From the NCBI GenBank assembly GCA_002359895.1, contig DEOB01000006.1, positions 62,001-126,000 on the forward strand: a stretch of 64,000 nucleotides of DNA. The letters run 5' to 3'. Numbering within the stretch: the stretch's first letter is position 1; each line of letters opens with the position of its first letter. This DNA comes from Stenotrophomonas sp. UBA2629 (lineage in GTDB: Bacteria > Pseudomonadota > Gammaproteobacteria > Xanthomonadales > Xanthomonadaceae). The notes under the pieces were generated by a model, which did no database searches, was not told the origin of the DNA, and saw nothing but the letters and a program-made list of their open reading frames with translations. Shown piece after piece: positions 61,307 through 64,000 of this stretch. The translations under genes and the position numbers were made by a program.

Positions 61307-62497
61307 TTACGGGCCGGTCGGTGCCAGCGTGAACTTGCGGACTGCCTTCACGTCCAGCACTTCAAGGCCGGCGCGCAGCTCGCCCAGGATCTTCACCAAG
61401 TTGCGGATGAAGTAATCGGCGTGCGTGTTGGTGGCGCTGATGCTCATCTGCTCGCGGTCCAGCACCGTGACGAAGCTGGTATCGATCACCAGAGCAGTGC
61501 CGGCGGCCAGGTTGGGATTGGTCACGATGCGACTGTTCCACAGCGACGGCGGCACCGGCATGGTCGGAGAGCCGAACACGTACTCGTCGTCCTGGTCGTT
61601 CTTGCGGGTCAGCTGGATGCGGAACCAATCCATCGGGTTCATCACCACCAGATTGGGCAGGTAGCCCTCATTGGCCATGGTGACCAGAGCCTCGCCGATG
61701 CGGTCCGCTGGCGTCTCGCCAATGGCAGGTGCAAAGGCGGTGGCCTGGTTCAGCAGGCCGTTGATGCGGCCATCGCCACCAGGGCCATTGATGATCTGGT
61801 TCTCCAGGCGGGAGAACACCTTGTGCGCGATCACCCGGTCGATCTGCTGGGACAGGGCCGACTCGTCAGCAAGCACCTGCTTGGAGGCGGTGGTGTGCCC
61901 AGCGATGGTGACGATGTTCGCCTTCTTGAGCGCGCCGCTGAACTCCAGCTCTGCCTTCTCGTCGCCTTCCTTGATCTGCTCTTCGGCATCGCCGGTCGCG
62001 TTGAGCTGGACGAACTCCACGGTGTTGCTGCTGGTCGGGCGGCTGGGCAGTACGCTGAGCAAGCTGAGCGGTGCCAGGACCGGGCCCACGACACCGCGCC
62101 GGTCGGGGTTGGTCGGAATCGAGGTGTCGCCGGCCTGGCCAACGCCCACATTGGTGAGGGCCGCGCGAATGGAACTGTCCACGTTGACGCGGGCCGAGAA
62201 CTGGCTGGGCTTCATGCCACGCTCTGCAGTCTCTGCCGCGGCAGCGAAGGAGGAATCCTCCCGCAGCTTCGAGGCAGCCACGCTACCCACGTCGGGAGCC
62301 GATGCGCTGAAGCCACCGCCGCCGTTGGCGTCGATCTTGGCCAGCACCTGCTGGGTGCTCTGCAGGTCAGCGCGCATGCCCTGCACATCGTCGCGCAGGG
62401 TCTGAACTTCCTGCGCCGTCTTCTCGCGGTACGCCTTCACGTCGCTGCCCACTTCCTTCACCGCGGCGTGGACCATGCTGTAGCCATCGTTATCCAT
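61307..62497 (-). CDS. HK97-type phage major capsid protein
   Basis: A 396-residue protein with the HK97 fold layout: an N-terminal coiled-coil delta domain (DVKAYREKTAQEVQTLRDDV) that is normally removed on maturation, then the shell domain with VGPVLAPLSLLSVLPSRPTS, KANIVTIAGHTTASKQVLAD, NQIINGPGGDGRINGLLNQ and NLVVMNPMDWFRIQL, and the end GLEVLDVKAVRKFTLAP. AAAGGAG precedes the ATG at 62497. The reading frame stays open for 85 codons upstream (to 62752). No portal, protease, or terminase gene is adjacent. Confidence 0.9.
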   Translation of the reverse strand: MDNDGYSMVHAAVKEVGSDVKAYREKTAQEVQTLRDDVQGMRADLQSTQQVLAKIDANGGGGFSASAPDVGSVAASKLREDSSFAAAAETAERGMKPSQFSARVNVDSSIRAALTNVGVGQAGDTSIPTNPDRRGVVGPVLAPLSLLSVLPSRPTSSNTVEFVQLNATGDAEEQIKEGDEKAELEFSGALKKANIVTIAGHTTASKQVLADESALSQQIDRVIAHKVFSRLENQIINGPGGDGRINGLLNQATAFAPAIGETPADRIGEALVTMANEGYLPNLVVMNPMDWFRIQLTRKNDQDDEYVFGSPTMPVPPSLWNSRIVTNPNLAAGTALVIDTSFVTVLDREQMSISATNTHADYFIRNLVKILGELRAGLEVLDVKAVRKFTLAPTGP

Positions 62498-62761
62498 ATC
62501 GCTCTCCTTTGAGCCGAACTTCTCTTTCAGCAGGTACCGGGCGGATGCCTGCAGTCTTGGGCTTGAGGACAGTGCTGCGCTGGCACGGGCGCGGTGCGCA
62601 CGCAGGCCATCGACGCATGCCAGGGGGATTCCATGGCGCGCCGCGAAACTCTTGATGTGCTGGTGCTCTTCGTCCACGTGCAGCTCCTCTTGCCTGGCTG
62701 CAGTTCTACGCGTGCGCGTAAGTGGTCGAAATGCTTTCGATACGCGAAGCAAAGGGTTTAG

Positions 62762-62986
62762 CTACGCGACGCGGTGATCTTCGTCGGTCCAGTCGATCAG
62801 GGCGACGCCAAGACGGATCGCTTCGATCTCGGTCAATACGTCCAGCAGGATGCGGCGATTGCGAACTGCCTTCTGCTTGCAGCGGTTGCTGCAGTAGCGC
62901 CGGGGCCGGCCGGTGGGTGCGATCGCCACCGGACAGCCGCACGTTGCGCAGGTCGGGCAGGCTTCAGTGAGCAGCTTGGCGCCCAT
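62762..62986 (-). CDS. Small zinc-ribbon-like protein
   Basis: A 74-residue basic protein with CPTCATCGCP and, 15 residues on, YCSNRCKQKAVRNRR, a CxxC ... CxxxC pattern expected to bind zinc, followed by an acidic helix. Many phages encode such tiny DNA-binding proteins. The ATG at 62986 overlaps the stop of the previous gene (ATGA). Confidence 0.6.
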   Translation of the reverse strand: MGAKLLTEACPTCATCGCPVAIAPTGRPRRYCSNRCKQKAVRNRRILLDVLTEIEAIRLGVALIDWTDEDHRVA

Positions 62987-63222
62987 CAATCCAGCAGCTT
63001 GCCGATAGCAGCGACAACGCGGCGCACGTCAGCCAGTAGTGCCTCGTCGGCTGCGCTGCGGTTCTGCTGCTGCTCCAGCCATTGCCGAGCCTGCATGTAC
63101 TGCCGGTAGATTGGGCGAACGTCGTTGCCGGCGTCGTGGTGCACCTGACATTCGGCGATCGCGGTGCTGGCGCTCCAGTGGTCCGGTGGCTGCCAGGCTG
63201 TCTGCAGTTCGAAGCGCGTCAT
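62986..63222 (-). CDS. Hypothetical protein, part of the small-ORF operon
   Basis: A 78-residue helical protein (YRQYMQARQWLEQQQNRSAA, then LLADVRRVVAAIGKLL) with no recognised family. ATGA overlaps with the genes on both sides show that it is translated as part of a chain. Confidence 0.55.
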   Translation of the reverse strand: MTRFELQTAWQPPDHWSASTAIAECQVHHDAGNDVRPIYRQYMQARQWLEQQQNRSAADEALLADVRRVVAAIGKLLD

Positions 63223-63488
63223 TGCAGTGTGCCCCCGGTGGCGGGGATGGTCATGATGCGCTTCATCTGCTGGTAGTCATCGATGGTCGACCACCAGATG
63301 CAAGGCGCTGCCGGATTGATCTCCAGAGCCAGCACCATGCGCTCGCCGCTTTCGAGGGCTGCAGCAACCTTGGCAGTGGCATCGGGAGCATCCTCGGCCA
63401 GCTTGGCCAGGAGAGCGTCTGCAAGCTCGGAAGCCGCGGCATTGAATGCACGCGCGGCGCGATCGATTCGGTCGTTGGTGTTGGTCAT
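63219..63488 (-). CDS. Hypothetical protein, part of the small-ORF operon
   Basis: An 89-residue protein starting MTNTNDRIDRAARAFNAAAS, with an Ala-rich amphipathic helix and a C-terminal strand region (MVLALEINPAAPCIWW). No family is recognised. Start and stop form ATGA junctions with the neighbours, so the start at 63488 is preferred over the longer frame to 63560. Confidence 0.55.
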   Translation of the reverse strand: MTNTNDRIDRAARAFNAAASELADALLAKLAEDAPDATAKVAAALESGERMVLALEINPAAPCIWWSTIDDYQQMKRIMTIPATGGTLQ

Positions 63489-63682
63489 GGCTGGGTCTTC
63501 CTGCTGGTGGCGGCCTTCCAGGCAATTTCGGATTGCACGTGCTGTGGCAGCTTTGCCCACTGCAAGTGGTGGGGTAAGCGGGAGGCAACTGCTTCGGCCT
63601 CCCTCTTCGGGGAGCCGGCACGCATCAACTGCGTGGCCAGCGCACGCTTCGTCAGTGCGACGAGTAGGGCTCTGTTGGTCAT
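63485..63682 (-). CDS. Hypothetical protein, first gene of the small-ORF operon
   Basis: A 65-residue basic, helical protein (LLVALTKRALATQLMRAG; HVQSEIAWKAATSRK). It ends in a TGA overlapping the next ATG. No function is recognised. It begins directly downstream of the AACGGTT repeats. Confidence 0.5.
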   Translation of the reverse strand: MTNRALLVALTKRALATQLMRAGSPKREAEAVASRLPHHLQWAKLPQHVQSEIAWKAATSRKTQP

Positions 63683-63693
63683 TGGGTCACCGA

Positions 63694-63724
63694 AACGGTT
63701 TGGGTAACGGTTGGTGGAACGGTT
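63694..63724. repeat. Three AACGGTT direct repeats at 12-bp spacing
   Basis: AACGGTT starts at 63694, 63706 and 63718, i.e. exactly 12 bp apart, as in iteron-type binding sites. They lie between the end of an unidentified gene (63795 onward) and the first small ORF, next to a hairpin. They may be a replication or transcription control site of the element. Confidence 0.6.
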
Positions 63725-63727
63725 CGA

Positions 63728-63746
63728 AAGGCTTTGGCAAAGCCTT
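63728..63746. other. Hairpin next to the repeats
   Basis: AAGGCTTT pairs with AAAGCCTT around a 3-base loop, 3 bases after the last repeat and 49 bases past the stop of the gene running out of the window. It may terminate that gene. Confidence 0.5.
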
Positions 63747-63794
63747 CCCGGAAGCCTTTCGCTTTCGACGGCAGGTCACCGAGTGGAAGAGATC

Positions 63795-64000
63795 TCACGC
63801 CTGCAGCCTCGGAAGCTGGCTAGGTTGATTTGCTGCGGTGACTATCGAGCGGTACTGGCGATCTGCCTGCTTCCCCTGCGTTGTCAGGGTGTAGTGACCC
63901 GCGTCATCGATGAACCATAGTTTGAACCAGCTGCCCTTCACGGAATTTCGGAACACAGCTCGCCAGTCTGCATAACGCTTGGGGTTGCCTTCGTAGCGCT
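63795..64000 (-). CDS. Unidentified gene of the element, C-terminal part
   Basis: The minus-strand frame is open from the right edge of the window to a TGA at 63795-63797 (about 67 codons). The sequence includes RYEGNPKRYADWRAVFRNSV and KGSWFKLWFIDDAGHYTLTT, with Trp, Arg and aromatic residues that give a plausible folded domain. It may be the end of a replication or DNA-binding protein since repeats follow it, but no family is recognised. Only the C-terminus is in the window. Confidence 0.55.
   Translation of the reverse strand, partial: RYEGNPKRYADWRAVFRNSVKGSWFKLWFIDDAGHYTLTTQGKQADRQYRSIVTAANQPSQLPRLQA

Overview
The window is GC-rich, gene-dense chromosomal DNA from a gammaproteobacterium of the family Xanthomonadaceae, most likely Stenotrophomonas or a close relative. 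The reasons are the housekeeping gene order (ftsX - response regulator - ung - rpoH; fmt - rsmB; dprA - smg - topA - tsaC; dtd - rpoD), a TonB-dependent receptor of the type common in Xanthomonas and Caulobacter, and an N-glycan-degrading locus resembling the one known from Xanthomonas. No species-level marker was searched; the assignment rests on recognised proteins and synteny.

Layout. 1-6.5 kb: end of ftsX, a response regulator with two receiver domains, ung, rpoH (with an RpoE-type promoter), a GFA-family protein, NADH dehydrogenase 2, a NYN/LOTUS protein and a glutathione transferase. 6.7-22 kb: a mannoside/N-glycan utilisation regulon. A TonB-dependent receptor is read leftwards. Seven genes are read rightwards: GH92 alpha-mannosidase, LacI-family repressor, FucP/GluP-type permease, fructokinase, an N-acylglucosamine 2-epimerase-family isomerase, GH2 beta-mannosidase and GH47 lipoprotein alpha-mannosidase. 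Four near-palindromic operators built on ATCGAT lie in the divergent control region and at the start of the GH2 gene. The proposed flow is: outer-membrane uptake, trimming outside the cytoplasm, import of mannose, isomerisation to fructose, phosphorylation to fructose 6-phosphate.

22-43.7 kb: housekeeping genes (priA, a sigma-like membrane protein with a DUF3106 partner, a MATE pump, sppA, an SDR, two DUF4124 proteins, tsaC, topA, two GYF_2-domain membrane proteins, smg, dprA, a LysM protein, def, fmt, rsmB). Three intergenic regions carry the same palindromic repeat family. 43.8-51.7 kb: a surface-polysaccharide/LPS cluster (two glycosyltransferases, O-antigen ligase, asparagine synthase, a WaaE-like glycosyltransferase, a glycerophosphotransferase-like protein). 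51.7-58.5 kb: two bacterial PH-domain proteins, a RibA with a decayed RibB-like half, lpxL, dtd and rpoD.

58.6-64 kb: a mobile element begins at a truncated tRNA gene with a CAU anticodon. It holds a HEPN-like gene, a small set of phage genes (an HK97-type capsid protein, an N-terminal tail-hub-like fragment, several tiny ORFs joined by ATGA overlaps), three AACGGTT repeats at exact 12-bp spacing, and the end of an unidentified gene running out of the window. No terminase, portal, protease or integrase is visible here, so it is either a phage satellite or a decayed prophage that continues to the right.
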